A stretch of DNA of 64,000 nucleotides from Ophioderma brevispina (taxonomy: Eukaryota > Echinodermata > Ophiuroidea > Amphilepidida > Ophiodermatidae), in NCBI GenBank assembly GCA_023653785.1, contig JAMKCH010007178.1, positions 1 through 64,000 of the forward strand, given 5' to 3'. Below are positions 11,560 through 22,344 of this stretch, one piece after another (the first letter of the stretch is position 1; the number at the start of each line of letters is the position of its first letter). A program made the position numbers and the translations under genes. The notes below the pieces were generated by a model. The model did no database searches, had not been told where the DNA came from, and was given only the letters and a program-made list of their open reading frames with translations.

Positions 11560-11924
11560 TTAAGGAGACCTGAGGAGATTTCAGGAAAGAAGCGCCCCCA
11601 ATTTTCTCGAACCCCGTTTTTTTTTACATATTTGGAATGTTACCAATGTATAGATCACCTGAAGTGAATAAGCCGACATACGATGTCTTTATGTAATAAG
11701 TGATGATTTAGTAGTTTCTGTAGTGCACGACAGAACGTAAAAGCATATGGTTTTCTATGGAACGATTATGATAGCAGGGAAGTTCAAAAACAAGGTTTTT
11801 GCGGTTTTCTTTTGCACCGTTTGTCTAATAAACCTTCAAAACGTTCGCGGTAGGTGGTCTGACAAATGATCCATTGAAATTGAAGAGAAATTTGTATCAT
11901 AAAAAGTCTACCCCTGTCAATTAA
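11560..11924 (-). mobile_element. TTAA MITE, AGAGAC family
   Basis: Reverse-orientation relative of the element at 52167-52536. The TTAAGGAGACCTGAGGAGAT end, GAAGCGCCCCCAATTTT, GTGCACGACAGAA and GGAACGATTATGATAGCAGG segments are all found in reverse complement there. The right end is degraded (CCCCTGTCAATTAA). Confidence 0.65.
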
Positions 11925-12299
11925 TGCTAATGTGTTTTACTTGGGGAGAGAAACCCCATTGACAAGCACATACTTCTGGGTTCTCTTCATATTTACAGCA
12001 AAAAAATCACACTTTTTCTAATTGGCCACCGAGGCAATCTGCTGTTGCTCGGTCACAAAGCACATGTCCTAAATGTGTTGATAGTTTCACCCCCTTTACA
12101 ACCAGGAAGTATGCACTCGTCAAGACGATTCTGCCACCGAGTATAGGTGATTTGAGTCGTGTAGTGTGTGACAAAAGTAATTATTTCAACCTTGAAAAAT
12201 ACTGCAAGTTAAAACTTTTAAGATACCCCTGGTGGGAAGAAACTGGCAGGGAGCAAATATGCAAATGAGCTCATTAATATGCTCAAATGACAGAGTGTA

Positions 12300-12860
12300 T
12301 GGTATTACTTGAATGCACCACTACCCACATACCAAGTTCCAGGGGGGAGGGGGAGCACTCCCACCTTGGAAGAGACACGTATGTGAGGCTGTTAAGACCC
12401 CATTTTTTCAGCATCATCATTGTCACCCAAAGACCCCATATTTTTTGAAAATCTTACCACTGTCAACCAAAGACCCTATTTGGGGGGAAATTTTGAAAAT
12501 TTTCACCCAATGACCTCAATTATTTAGAAAATTTTGCAAACAATCTCAACCAAAGACCCCATTTTTTGGAAAATTTGTCACTCAAAGAACCCCTATTTTG
12601 GGGCAGTTTTGCTGTCTCTCACCCAAAGACTCCTTTTTTCAGTCTTCTGTCACCGAATGCCCCTGGGTTTGGAAGCGTGAGCGTTACACCCATATCCATT
12701 TTTATATGCGAGTGAGCAAATATGCAAAGAAGTTCATCAATATGCACAAATAATGATGACACCGTGCATGGGTATAAGTTGCATCTACCACTACCCACAT
12801 ACCAAGTTTTGTCAGATCTGGACATTGGGATCTGGTAAAAGTTCACCTTTTTATAGTCAA
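12300..12860 (+). repeat. AAAGACCCCATTTTTT-rich interspersed repeat
   Basis: Recurrent AAAGACCCCATTTTT phrases about 45-50 bp apart (12395-12640), flanked by the phrase ACTACCCACATACCAAGTT at about 12322 and 12790. An inverted, indel-rich relative lies at 30860-31080. The open frames here (12313-12513 plus, 12619-12846 minus) belong to the repeat and show no protein family. Confidence 0.6.
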
Positions 12861-13129
12861 CCTAACCAGAAACATAATCTCAACAAAATGGAACACACAT
12901 ACACGCACTAGCTACAGAAGGAATGTTGTACAATCACAATATCCCCAGGGAGATAAAAAGTGGACTGGACTATGATTGATTCAAGAAACATCAAACTTCA
13001 TTTTTTTTTCATGAGTTCAATGTTACAACTAGTTTCTTATTTAAGTGAATAGATTCGAAATCCCTCTATGTGTGACCTTTTCCATACAATTATGCATTTT
13101 CAATGTAAATGTCACTTAGATGAAACAGC

Positions 13130-13428
13130 TTAAAGGCCGACTTAGAGATATCCCGATGAGGGCGCACTAAATTTTCAAACAAATCACGTTTTTTGCATAC
13201 ACACTAATACTTGTCCATGCACTAATCACTGTGTGAAATTTACTAAGCTCAAATCGAAGTCTTTAAAATTACTAGATCATCATCTTATTACATAAAGATG
13301 GCGTATTCGGCTTATTCACTTCACGTGTGATCTAATACATTGGTAAGCATTCCAAATATGCAAAAAAACCTGGGTTCTAAAAAAACTTGAGGGCGCTTCT
13401 CTCTGGAAATGTCCCCATGTCTCTTTAA
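13130..13428. mobile_element. TTAA MITE with AGGCCGACT left end and AGAGACATGG right end
   Basis: TTAA at both borders. The left end matches the AGGCTGACTCAGAGAT family (51605-51968). The right 160 bp (GAAATTTACT through GAGGGCGCTTCT) matches the family at 52167-52536. It therefore looks like a chimera of two MITE families or a common ancestor of both. An identical copy is at 19347-19645 in the duplication. Confidence 0.65.
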
Positions 13429-13481
13429 CTACATCAATGTAATCGGTAGGGACACTCAATATGAAACTGAGGACCTTCCTA

Positions 13482-13737
13482 GCCTAATGAGGGATAAAGA
13501 CTTCTGGCATAAGGAGGGATAAAGACTTCTGGCATAAGGAGAGATAAAGACTTCTGGCATAAGGAGAGATAAAGACTTCTGGTATAAGGAGAGATAAAGA
13601 CTTCTGGCATAAGGAGAGATAAAGACTTCTGGCATAAGGAGAGATAAAGACTTCTGGCATAAGGAGAGATAAAGACTTCTGGCATAAGGAGAGATAAAGA
13701 CTTCTGGCATAAGGAGAGATAAAGACTTCTGGCATAG
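13482..13737. repeat. 25-bp minisatellite, about 10 units
   Basis: Unit ATAAAGACTTCTGGCATAAG + GAGAG (25 bp), with variants GAGGG and GGTATAAG. Because 25 is one more than a multiple of 3 and the unit has no minus-strand stop in any frame, all three minus-strand frames stay open and each encodes the same 25-residue repeat (MPEVFISPYARSLYLSLCQK...). The long frames at 13456-13757 are therefore by-products of the array, not genes. It ends in GCGTTGTAAATGGAATCTC. Confidence 0.95.
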
Positions 13738-13755
13738 CGTTGTAAATGGAATCTC

Positions 13756-13775
13756 AAAAAAAAAAAAAAAAAAAA
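13756..13775. other. Run of exactly 20 A at a sequence junction
   Basis: It follows GCGTTGTAAATGGAATCTC, which at 14633-14651 continues instead as GGTTGTGGCTG. The A run thus cuts off a sequence that appears intact 0.9 kb downstream. See the finding on the fixed-length A runs. Confidence 0.7.
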
Positions 13776-14218
13776 CTCCCTTTCCCCGGTTTAACCACTG
13801 ACCTCTATACGGGGAAGGTCAGTGGGTTTAACACGTAAAAGCGAGATCTTGATGAAAAATTCTGAATTTTTTATATGTCGTCAGGGCTGGTTGGATTACA
13901 GCAAATTTATCACAGCAATAGTCCGTACTTCATGAGGAAAATTCTGAGTTATTGATGCTATTTGAGCACATTTTGGCACATATTCTAGCTCTATGTGTGC
14001 ACCCTAGAAAGAATTAATACGACTTGAACCAGGGGGTCAGACACGATCTGCTGGATTTGGGCATTTGGGATTTCCAAACGGTAATTTATGGAATTCTTGC
14101 ATGCATTTTCTATGGCAAATGTGATAGAATGAAAGTGTATCTGAGCGCTCGCTTCTCAGGTTCTACCTGCATCATATTAAGTTTCTTTCCACAAGCCAGG
14201 CACATTTTTAAGAGCTTA

Positions 14219-14418
14219 TTAAAGGTGCAACGAGAGATTTTGAGGCACCAAAATATTGTGTCATAATAGTAATTTCAAATAGACACTCAATAGATTTCTT
14301 ACCTTGTATTATGCTACAGAAATGTCTTAAAAGAGAGAGAAAAAAAGTGATTTTGATTTGCTTATATTTCAATGTAAAACATAGGCTGAATTTCATATTT
14401 GCTCCTATACAAAATTAG
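14219..14418. mobile_element. Truncated TTAA MITE (AGGTGCAACG family), cut at an A20 run
   Basis: It starts TTAAAGGTGCAACGAGAGAT and matches 14813-15012 essentially base for base, together with about 45 bp of preceding flank (from AAGTTTCTTTCCACAAGCC). It stops at ...AAAATTAG where 20 A (14419-14438) begin. The full element appears at 14813. Confidence 0.85.
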
Positions 14419-14438
14419 AAAAAAAAAAAAAAAAAAAA
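14419..14438. other. Run of exactly 20 A at a sequence junction
   Basis: It separates the truncated MITE from the second minisatellite. The complete MITE copy continues as AAATTTCACAT at this point, so the A run replaces genuine sequence. Confidence 0.7.
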
Positions 14439-14651
14439 GATAAAGACTTCTGGCATAAGGAGAGATAAAGACTTCTGGCATAAGGAGAGATAAAGACTTC
14501 TGGCATAAGGAGAGATAAAGACTTCTGGCATAAGGAGAGATAAAGACTTCTGGCATAAGGAGAGATAAAGACTTCTGGCATAAGGTGGGATAAAGACTTC
14601 TGGAATAAGGAGAGATAAAGACTTCTGGCATAGCGTTGTAAATGGAATCTC
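14439..14651. repeat. 25-bp minisatellite, second block, about 8 units
   Basis: Same unit as 13482-13737 (one unit reads GGTGGG, one TGGAATAAG), ending in the same GCGTTGTAAATGGAATCTC but here continuing as GGTTGTGGCTGC. Minus-strand frames at 14362-14690 are array by-products. Confidence 0.95.
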
Positions 14652-14812
14652 GGTTGTGGCTGCTTGATGATGATGATGTGTTACCTGCACTTTATTCTGT
14701 CCTGTCTAACTTTGCACAAACCAATGAGTGCAGTGAACCTGTTTCATTTTGTTTTGTTTCATAAGTATAATAAGTTTCTTTCCACAAGCCAGGCACATTT
14801 TTAAGAGCTTAT

Positions 14813-15141
14813 TAAAGGTGCAACGAGAGATTTTGAGGCACCAAAATATTGTGTCATAATAGTAATTTCAAATAGACACTCAATAGATTTCTTACCTTGT
14901 ATTATGCTACAGAAATGTCTTAAAAGAGAGAGAAAAAAAGTGATTTTGATTTGCTTATATTTCAATGTAAAACATAGGCTGAATTTCATATTTGCTCCTA
15001 TACAAAATTAGAAATTTCACATTTTTTGTACCAAAGGAACATTTCTCAGCATTTTTGATGGAAAGCTTTACATCAGGGCAAAATCATAACTTTCGATTTT
15101 TAGGGACACCTGATATGTGAAATCTCTTGTTACACCTTTAA
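14813..15141. mobile_element. TTAA MITE, AGGTGCAACG family, full copy
   Basis: About 329 bp. Ends TTAAAGGTGCAACGAGAGAT and AATCTCTTGTTACACCTTTAA. It lies in the intron only about 20 bp from the donor site of the SRCR exon at 15161-15495, so its right inverted repeat is part of the first intronic bases after the exon. Confidence 0.85.
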
Positions 15142-15160
15142 AATCCCAAACCCGACTTAC

Positions 15161-15495
15161 CTTTCTTTTTACAAGTCACAGTAGCAAAATCTTTAGTCGC
15201 ACACCCATGAGCTCCATATACTCTGGTACAAAGCCCTATATTAGTCTCTTCCCCAGTACAATTCACCTTGCTCATCAGATAAAATCGCTCTTCTTCACCC
15301 AATGGATATTTCACTGTAGCAGAGCTCTTGAATGCTTTAGGATCATCAAACCCCAGCTGGTGGCAAACAACGGTAGCATCTGCTAATCCCATTCCTCAGA
15401 GCATATGCCTAACCAGACGTCACCATATGAAACTTCAACTCTGCCTGAAAAAGCCTTGTCTTTCTCTACCCCTCCAAACAATCTGACAGTTAATT
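15161..15495 (-). CDS. SRCR domain exon (one-base frameshift)
   Basis: Scavenger receptor cysteine-rich domain, an extracellular disulfide-rich module used in pattern-recognition and adhesion receptors. The acceptor is TTTTACACAG at about 15496 and the donor GTAAGT at about 15155-15160, both in phase 1. Read on the minus strand: LTVRLFGG, GRVEVSYGDVWLGICSEEW, then ADATVVCHQLGF, VNCTGEETNIGLC and CATKDFATVTC. These are the expected blocks in order, with cysteines at the usual places. The frame slips by one missing base at TGGGATTAGC (about 15378-15387), exactly where the family reads W-D-L-A-D-A. The duplicate copy keeps both halves in frame across this point, so an error or a null allele are both possible. 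Probably one of several SRCR exons of a minus-strand receptor gene. Confidence 0.85.
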
Positions 15496-16045
15496 CTGTG
15501 TAAAACATAATAAATATAAAGATGATTCAAGTTTCAACTCCATCGGACCGACTGTTTTCATGCTTTTTTTTTCACTACTTCAGCCAAAACGGGCATAATT
15601 GGTGATCTTGTGATGATACTGGGCAACCCCAATGTTTATTAAGTACATAAATATCCAAAAATTGGAGACCTAATATTTTGCTTTGCTATTCAGGTCTTCT
15701 CAAGTCTGCATACTTGATGATCTTCCCATTGAAAAACACAGTGTGTAAAGTTCAGCACTGTGGTTTACAAAGTATTCAAGGGCAAAGTTCAGCATTAGAG
15801 TTTACTGCATGTTTTAATGGGAAAACTCAATTTTTTAAATGCTAAGTGCCTGACAAGGAGGCAGTTGGTCCCATTTTTCCTGTCTTTGGAATGACCTGAA
15901 ATAGCCAGCGGGAGGCACAGGGCATGTGTCCCCCAGAAATTATGTTCCGTCAGTACAATACGGTCTGTCAATACATTCTGGGGAAAGCAGTTATTTTAGT
16001 GCGCATATGCGTGCATGAAGTACAGCCGGCAGATAGCAATTGGTC
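15496..16045. other. Intron-like sequence, no gene
   Basis: Upstream intronic flank of the SRCR exon on the minus strand. No further exon, RNA or repeat family recognised; the same text recurs with many indels at 21731-22340. Confidence 0.4.
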
Positions 16046-16640
16046 AATAAATGGAACTAGGCGGTCCCCGGGTTTCACGATCACCTGGGTTTTGCGATCA
16101 CCTGGCTTGAATGACCCTTGGGTTTTGTGGTTCCTTTGACCTTGAATGACCCCTGATGACCTTGTCGTGACCTTTAAAATTTTCGTTCTGGCAGCAACAA
16201 TCGCCACGCCCACCTCACTTTCATGTCCATACAACCAACATTTAACCCCCCTTTTGACCTCCTTTGAACTTGAATGACCCCCGATGACCTTGTCGTGACT
16301 TTTAAGATTTTTGTCATCAACAATCAACCCCACCGTCCAAGTTTCATGTCCATACACCAACGTTTACCACCCCATTTGACCTCCTTTGATCTCGAATGAC
16401 CCTGTTTGGACTCTTGACCCCCGTGGAACACGGCGGTCTCCAAGAAAATAGACGCGGTCCATTTGACCTCTTTTGACCTTGAATGACCCCCGATGACCTT
16501 TGATCCACTAACCAATACAAACTCGGTCTTCGTTTGGTCAAGGGGCTCCCACCCAACAAGTTTCAGGACCGTGCGACCCTCGGTCTCCGAGAAAATAGAC
16601 GCGTATTAATATAAGTTGATGGATGTCCTCGGTTCTGAAT
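16046..16640 (-). repeat. AGGTCA-rich repeat, inverted copy
   Basis: Reverse-orientation relative of 1147-2412. It starts with CTAGGCGGTCCCCGGGTTT and contains about three tandem units bearing TTTGACCTCCTTTGACCT-type text and GTTTCATGTCCATACACC. It ends near GACGCGTATTAATATAAG. Open frames over it (15924-16559) are repeat-derived. Confidence 0.7.
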
Positions 16641-16702
16641 GGCCCATCCATGAGAAATATTCTCACCTATTACATTGCCCTTTCAGAGTGTGTTGAAAGA
16701 AA

Positions 16703-17022
16703 AAAATCATTCAGGACTAATCCTGGTTTAAACCTGAGGCCTGAGCATAAAGTTAGACTCCATTTGAGAATATAAGCCTCTGGGACTAAATCAAAATACA
16801 CTTCCACACCTTGGCAAATAGTGATTGGTTATTTCAAAACTGGATTTTGGGGAAGATTAAGACCATATCTCTTCAATAAAAATAAAAAGTCATATGATGA
16901 AGGCTGAAGTCTCATTTTTTGATAGAGGATCGAAGATTTGCATGTTTTCAACACACTCACACCTACTTTGAAATTTTACTATTAGTTAGAAGTGCAGTTT
17001 CCCAAAAAGCCTCACAAATTAT
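16703..17022. repeat. Local direct duplication, left part (cut at A20)
   Basis: AAAATCATTCAGGACTAATC through CTCACAAATTAT recurs at 17281-17598, where it continues as ACAAAAAGGCACAG. The left copy is cut by 20 A at 17023-17042. A 10-base segment (CCATTTGAGA region near 16760) differs between the two. Confidence 0.85.
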
Positions 17023-17171
17023 AAAAAAAAAAAAAAAAAAAACCCAAAATCTAATCAGGTCGAGAACTCATGGACCCGCTTCTTTCCACCAAGTTACATC
17101 ATCATAGCCCTTACGGAACTCCAGATAAATCGTACACAAGCCCGTGAACACGGACGTCAGGCAGACAGCAT

Positions 17172-17210
<39 letters not shown>

Positions 17211-17280
17211 GGACGGACAGACAGACAGACAGACAGAAAAGTGATTACTAAGTCTCTGCCGAACAAAGTTCAGGCGAGAC
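17023..17280. other. A20 run plus unique segment with (GACA)n microsatellite
   Basis: 20 A at 17023-17042, then about 238 bp of sequence not found elsewhere in the window. It includes a GACA/ACAG microsatellite at 17161-17238. The second copy of the 6.2-kb duplication (about 23100-23450) runs straight through this point with no A run, no microsatellite and no repeated flank. Confidence 0.75.
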
Positions 17281-17599
17281 AAAAATCATTCAGGACTAAT
17301 CCTGGTTTAAACCTGAGGCCTGAGCATAAAGTTAGACTTTGAGAATATAAGCCTCTGGGACTAAATCAAAATACACTTCCACACCTTGGCAAATAGTGAT
17401 TGGTTATTTCAAAACTGGATTTTGGGGAAGATTAAGACCATATCTCTTCAACAAAAATAAAAAGTCATATGATGAAGGCTGAAGTCTCATTTTTTGATAG
17501 AGGATCGAAGATTTGCATGTTTTCAACACACTCACACCTACTTTGAAATTTTACTAGAAGTTAGAAGTGCAGTTTCCCAAAAAGCCTCACAAATTATAC

Positions 17600-18413
17600 A
17601 AAAAGGCACAGACAAAATTTTTACCACTCAAACGGTTTGTTACTAGTTCAAGCATTATGATTAATTTCGTATTTCATTTAAAGACACAACTTATCAACAT
17701 TTATGACTCCACATTTAGGGAAAGTGTCATATTTCGGATGCCAACACTGTTTTGGCTCACACATCCTACCCAACTATAGTGCAATATAACTGAATCTCCT
17801 GTATTTACCTTTGGAAGTATATGGAGGGCTTCACTAGTTCTGGGAACATGTAACTTAAACTTTGTACATTAACGGAAGGGTCACTACAAGACGTTTAGAA
17901 AATTCACTACACGTTTACACGTCAGCAAACCCTACTAACTTTTTTTCAGTATTATTTTATCAAATTTTCACCAAAATTACCCGCCGTCAGTGAAAAGTAA
18001 AGTTAACAGTTCCAATGCTTCTTCTAGAAATGGTTTCCAACTTTTACGGAAACAGGGAAATCCCCCGTTTACCAAGTTCTTGTACGTGAGTGGAGCAACT
18101 TCAGCATATATACCGCATAACATGTCCCCAATTACGCGGTGCTTCAATTACAGAGGGATCTACAAAAAAGGTAAAATGGCAGCTCCCACAGTGATTCGTA
18201 GTTTGGGATCTTTGGGATATTCAACTGCTTTATTTTGGATTAAAACATAACATAGGTAAGTACAAACAACATTTTATGGTTCAAGATGATATTTATGATC
18301 GAATTCAGAGCCGGGTAACCCGCTTACGAATGATCTATGGTGCAAGAATTGCATTTGCGTGGAAGCGCCAAATTTGGCAGTCGTTAACTCGTTATGACCA
18401 TTTAAACGAACGA
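17600..18413. other. No gene recognised
   Basis: AT-rich sequence with short frames only (17990-18250, 18276-18485 plus) and no domain. The indel-rich version at 23450-24326 breaks these frames, which argues against coding. Confidence 0.4.
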
Positions 18414-18516
18414 AAATACTGCAAGTTAAAACTTTTAAGATACCCCTGGTGGGAAGAAACTGGCAGGGAGCAAATATGCAAATGAGCTCATTAATATGCT
18501 CAAATGACAGAGTGTA

Positions 18517-19067
18517 TGGTATTACTTGAATGCACCACTACCCACATACCAAGTTCCAGGGGGGAGGGGGAGCACTCCCACCTTGGAAGAGACACGTATG
18601 TGAGGCTGTTAAGACCCCATTTTTTCAGCATCATCATTGTCACCCAAAGACCCCATATTTTTTGAAAATCTTACCACTGTCAACCAAAGACCCTATTTGG
18701 GGGGAAATTTTGAAAATTTTCACCCAATGACCTCAATTATTTAGAAAATTTTGCAAACAATCTCAACCAAAGACCCCATTTTTTGGAAAATTTGTCACTC
18801 AAAGAACCCCTATTTTGGGGCAGTTTTGCTGTCTCTCACCCAAAGACTCCTTTTTTCAGTCTTCTGTCACCGAATGCCCCTGGGTTTGGAAGCGTGAGCG
18901 TTACACCCATATCCATTTTTATATGCGAGTGAGCAAATATGCAAAGAAGTTCATCAATATGCACAAATAATGATGACACCGTGCATGGGTATAAGTTGCA
19001 TCTACCACTACCCACATACCAAGTTTTGTCAGATCTGGACATTGGGATCTGGTAAAAGTTCACCTTT
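18517..19067 (+). repeat. AAAGACCCCATTTTTT-rich repeat, duplicated copy
   Basis: Same element as 12300-12860, carried by the 6.2-kb duplication; no difference was noticed. Confidence 0.6.
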
Positions 19068-19698
19068 TTATAGTCAACCTAACCAGAAACATAATCTCAA
19101 CAAAATGGAACACACATACACGCACTAGCTACAGAAGGAATGTTGTACAATCACAATATCCCCAGGGAGATAAAAAGTGGACTGGACTATGATTGATTCA
19201 AGAAACATCAAACTTCATTTTTTTTTCATGAGTTCAATGTTACAACTAGTTTCTTATTTAAGTGAATAGATTCGAAATCCCTCTATGTGTGACCTTTTCC
19301 ATACAATTATGCATTTTCAATGTAAATGTCACTTAGATGAAACAGCTTAAAGGCCGACTTAGAGATATCCCGATGAGGGCGCACTAAATTTTCAAACAAA
19401 TCACGTTTTTTGCATACACACTAATACTTGTCCATGCACTAATCACTGTGTGAAATTTACTAAGCTCAAATCGAAGTCTTTAAAATTACTAGATCATCAT
19501 CTTATTACATAAAGATGGCGTATTCGGCTTATTCACTTCACGTGTGATCTAATACATTGGTAAGCATTCCAAATATGCAAAAAAACCTGGGTTCTAAAAA
19601 AACTTGAGGGCGCTTCTCTCTGGAAATGTCCCCATGTCTCTTTAACTACATCAATGTAATCGGTAGGGACACTCAATATGAAACTGAGGACCTTCCTA

Positions 19699-19992
19699 GC
19701 CTAATGAGGGATAAAGACTTCTGGCATAAGGAGGGATAAAGACTTCTGGCATAAGGAGAGATAAAGACTTCTGGCATAAGGAGAGATAAAGACTTCTGGT
19801 ATAAGGAGAGATAAAGACTTCTGGCATAAGGAGAGATAAAGACTTCTGGCATAAGGAGAGATAAAGACTTCTGGCATAAGGAGAGATAAAGACTTCTGGC
19901 ATAAGGAGAGATAAAGACTTCTGGCATAAGGAGAGATAAAGACTTCTGGCATAGCGTTGTAAATGGAATCTCAAAAAAAAAAAAAAAAAAAA
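19699..19992. repeat. 25-bp minisatellite and A20 run, duplicated copy
   Basis: Equivalent of 13482-13775, with 20 A at 19973-19992. Array units and variants are in the same order as in copy 1. Confidence 0.9.
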
Positions 19993-20435
19993 CTCCCTTT
20001 CCCCGGTTTAACCACTGACCTCTATACGGGGAAGGTCAGTGGGTTTAACACGTAAAAGCGAGATCTTGATGAAAAATTCTGAATTTTTTATATGTCGTCA
20101 GGGCTGGTTGGATTACAGCAAATTTATCACAGCAATAGTCCGTACTTCATGAGGAAAATTCTGAGTTATTGATGCTATTTGAGCACATTTTGGCACATAT
20201 TCTAGCTCTATGTGTGCACCCTAGAAAGAATTAATACGACTTGAACCAGGGGGTCAGACACGATCTGCTGGATTTGGGCATTTGGGATTTCCAAACGGTA
20301 ATTTATGGAATTCTTGCATGCATTTTCTATGGCAAATGTGATAGAATGAAAGTGTATCTGAGCGCTCGCTTCTCAGGTTCTACCTGCATCATATTAAGTT
20401 TCTTTCCACAAGCCAGGCACATTTTTAAGAGCTTA

Positions 20436-20867
20436 TTAAAGGTGCAACGAGAGATTTTGAGGCACCAAAATATTGTGTCATAATAGTAATTTCAAATAGA
20501 CACTCAATAGATTTCTTACCTTGTATTATGCTACAGAAATGTCTTAAAAGAGAGAGAAAAAAAGTGATTTTGATTGCTTATATTTCAATGTAAAACATAG
20601 GCTGAATTTCATATTTGCTCCTATACAAAATTAGAAAAAAAAAAAAAAAAAAAAGATAAAGACTTCTGGCATAAGGAGAGATAAAGACTTCTGGCATAAG
20701 GAGAGATAAAGACTTCTGGCATAAGGAGAGATAAAGACTTCTGGCATAAGGAGAGATAAAGACTTCTGGCATAAGGAGAGATAAAGACTTCTGGCATAAG
20801 GTGGGATAAAGACTTCTGGAATAAGGAGAGATAAAGACTTCTGGCATAGCGTTGTAAATGGAATCTC
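20436..20867. repeat. Truncated MITE, A20 run and second 25-bp minisatellite, duplicated copy
   Basis: Equivalent of 14219-14651. MITE fragment 20436-20634, 20 A at 20635-20654, minisatellite 20655-20848. Confidence 0.9.
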
Positions 20868-21027
20868 GGTTGTGGCTGCTTGATGATGATGATGTGTTAC
20901 CTGCACTTTATTCTGTCCTGTCTAACTTTGCACAAACCAATGAGTGCAGTGAACCTGTTTCATTTTGTTTTGTTTCATAAGTATAATAAGTTTCTTTCCA
21001 CAAGCCAGGCACATTTTTAAGAGCTTA

Positions 21028-21356
21028 TTAAAGGTGCAACGAGAGATTTTGAGGCACCAAAATATTGTGTCATAATAGTAATTTCAAATAGACACTCAAT
21101 AGATTTCTTACCTTGTATTATGCTACAGAAATGTCTTAAAAGAGAGAGAAAAAAAGTGATTTTGATTGCTTATATTTCAATGTAAAACATAGGCTGAATT
21201 TCATATTTGCTCCTATACAAAATTAGAAATTTCACATTTTTTGTACCAAAGGAACATTTCTCAGCATTTTTGATGGAAAGCTTTACATCAGGGCAAAATC
21301 ATAACTTTCGATTTTTAGGGACACCTGATATGTGAAATCTCTTGTTACACCTTTAA
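21028..21356. mobile_element. TTAA MITE, AGGTGCAACG family, duplicated copy
   Basis: Equivalent of 14813-15141 and the last well-preserved element before the sequence turns indel-rich at about 21385. Confidence 0.85.
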
Positions 21357-21375
21357 AATCCCAAACCCGACTTAC

Positions 21376-21730
21376 CTTTCTTTTTACAAGTCCAGTAGCA
21401 AAATCTTAGTCGCACACCCATGACTCCATATACTCTGGTAACAAGCCCCTATATATAGTCTCTTCCCCACCTACAATTAATTCAACCTTGCCTTCATCAG
21501 ATAAAATCGCTCTTCTTCTGTCTTCACCCAATGGATATTCACTGTTCGCAGAGCTCTTGAAATGCTTTTAGGATCACAAACCCAGCTGGTTGGGCAACAA
21601 ACGGTAGCATCTGCTAAAAAAAATTCCCATTCCTCAGAGCATATACCTAACCAGACGGTCACCATATGAAACTTCAACTCTGCCTGAAAAGCCTTGTCTT
21701 TCTCTACCCTCCAACATTCGACAGTTAATT
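21376..21730 (-). pseudogene. Damaged duplicate of the SRCR exon
   Basis: Aligns end to end with the exon at 15161-15495, including the donor (GTAAGT) and acceptor (TTTACACAG) contexts, but with more than ten indels. Recognisable pieces include VWLGICSEEW, LADATV and EEERFYLM. At the place where the other copy lost a base, this one carries extra A/T bases (GAATTTTTTTTAGCA) and the two halves stay in one frame. It cannot encode a full SRCR domain as written. Indels concentrated in homopolymers and shared by the surrounding non-coding DNA suggest uncorrected sequence rather than relaxed selection. Confidence 0.75.
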
Positions 21731-22344
21731 CTGTGTAAACATAATAATCATATAAAGATGATTCAAGTTTCAACTCAACTCCATCGGACCCGACTGTGTT
21801 TTTCCAACATGCTTTTTTTTTTTTTTTGTTTTCACATACTTTAAGCCAAACCGGGCAATAATGGTGATCTGTGATGATCACTGGGCAACCCCGCTGTTTA
21901 TTTATAAAGTACATAAATACAAAAAATGGAGACCTAATATTTTTGCTTGCTATTCAGGTCTTCTCAAGTCTGCATACTTGATGATCTTCTTCTCCACTGA
22001 AAAACCAGTTTGTAAAGTTCAGCACTGTGGTTTTCAGTACTTGCAAGGGCAAAGTTAGCATAGAGTTTACTTGCATGTTTTAATGGGGAAAAACTCAATT
22101 TTTACATTTTTTTTATTTTTTGCTTTTTTTAAGTTTTTTATTTTTTTCACACTGTATTTTTCCTGTCTTTGGAATGACCTGAAATAGCCAGCGGGAGGCA
22201 CGGGCAGTGTCCCCCAGAAATTATGTTCCGTCAGTACAATCCGGTCCTGTTGTCCACTACAGTTCTGGGGGAGAGCATTCTTTTAGTGCGCATATGCGTG
22301 CATGAAGTACAGCCGGCAGATAGCAATTGGTCAATAAATATGGA

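Larger units (their letters stand above)
12198..18413. repeat. 6.2-kb tandem duplication, copy 1
   Basis: The sequence from 12198 recurs from 18414 with an offset of 6217 bases. Through 12.2-15.17 kb the two copies appear identical except for one base (TTTG versus TTG near 14357, and the same change again near 14949). Copy 1 ends in the phrase AAAATACTGCAAGTTAAAAC that also begins it, so the junction has about 20 bp of microhomology. It contains one SRCR exon, two 25-bp minisatellites and three runs of exactly 20 A. Whether the duplication is real or an assembly product is discussed in the findings. Confidence 0.9.

Noticed and set aside
13482..14651. CRISPR-like spacing of direct repeats
   Set aside because: Units are contiguous 25-bp tandem repeats with no unique spacers, in an animal genome.
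13456..20906. Repeat proteins with MPEVFISPYARSLYLSLCQK units
   Set aside because: By-product of a 25-bp minisatellite; the same peptide appears in three overlapping frames.
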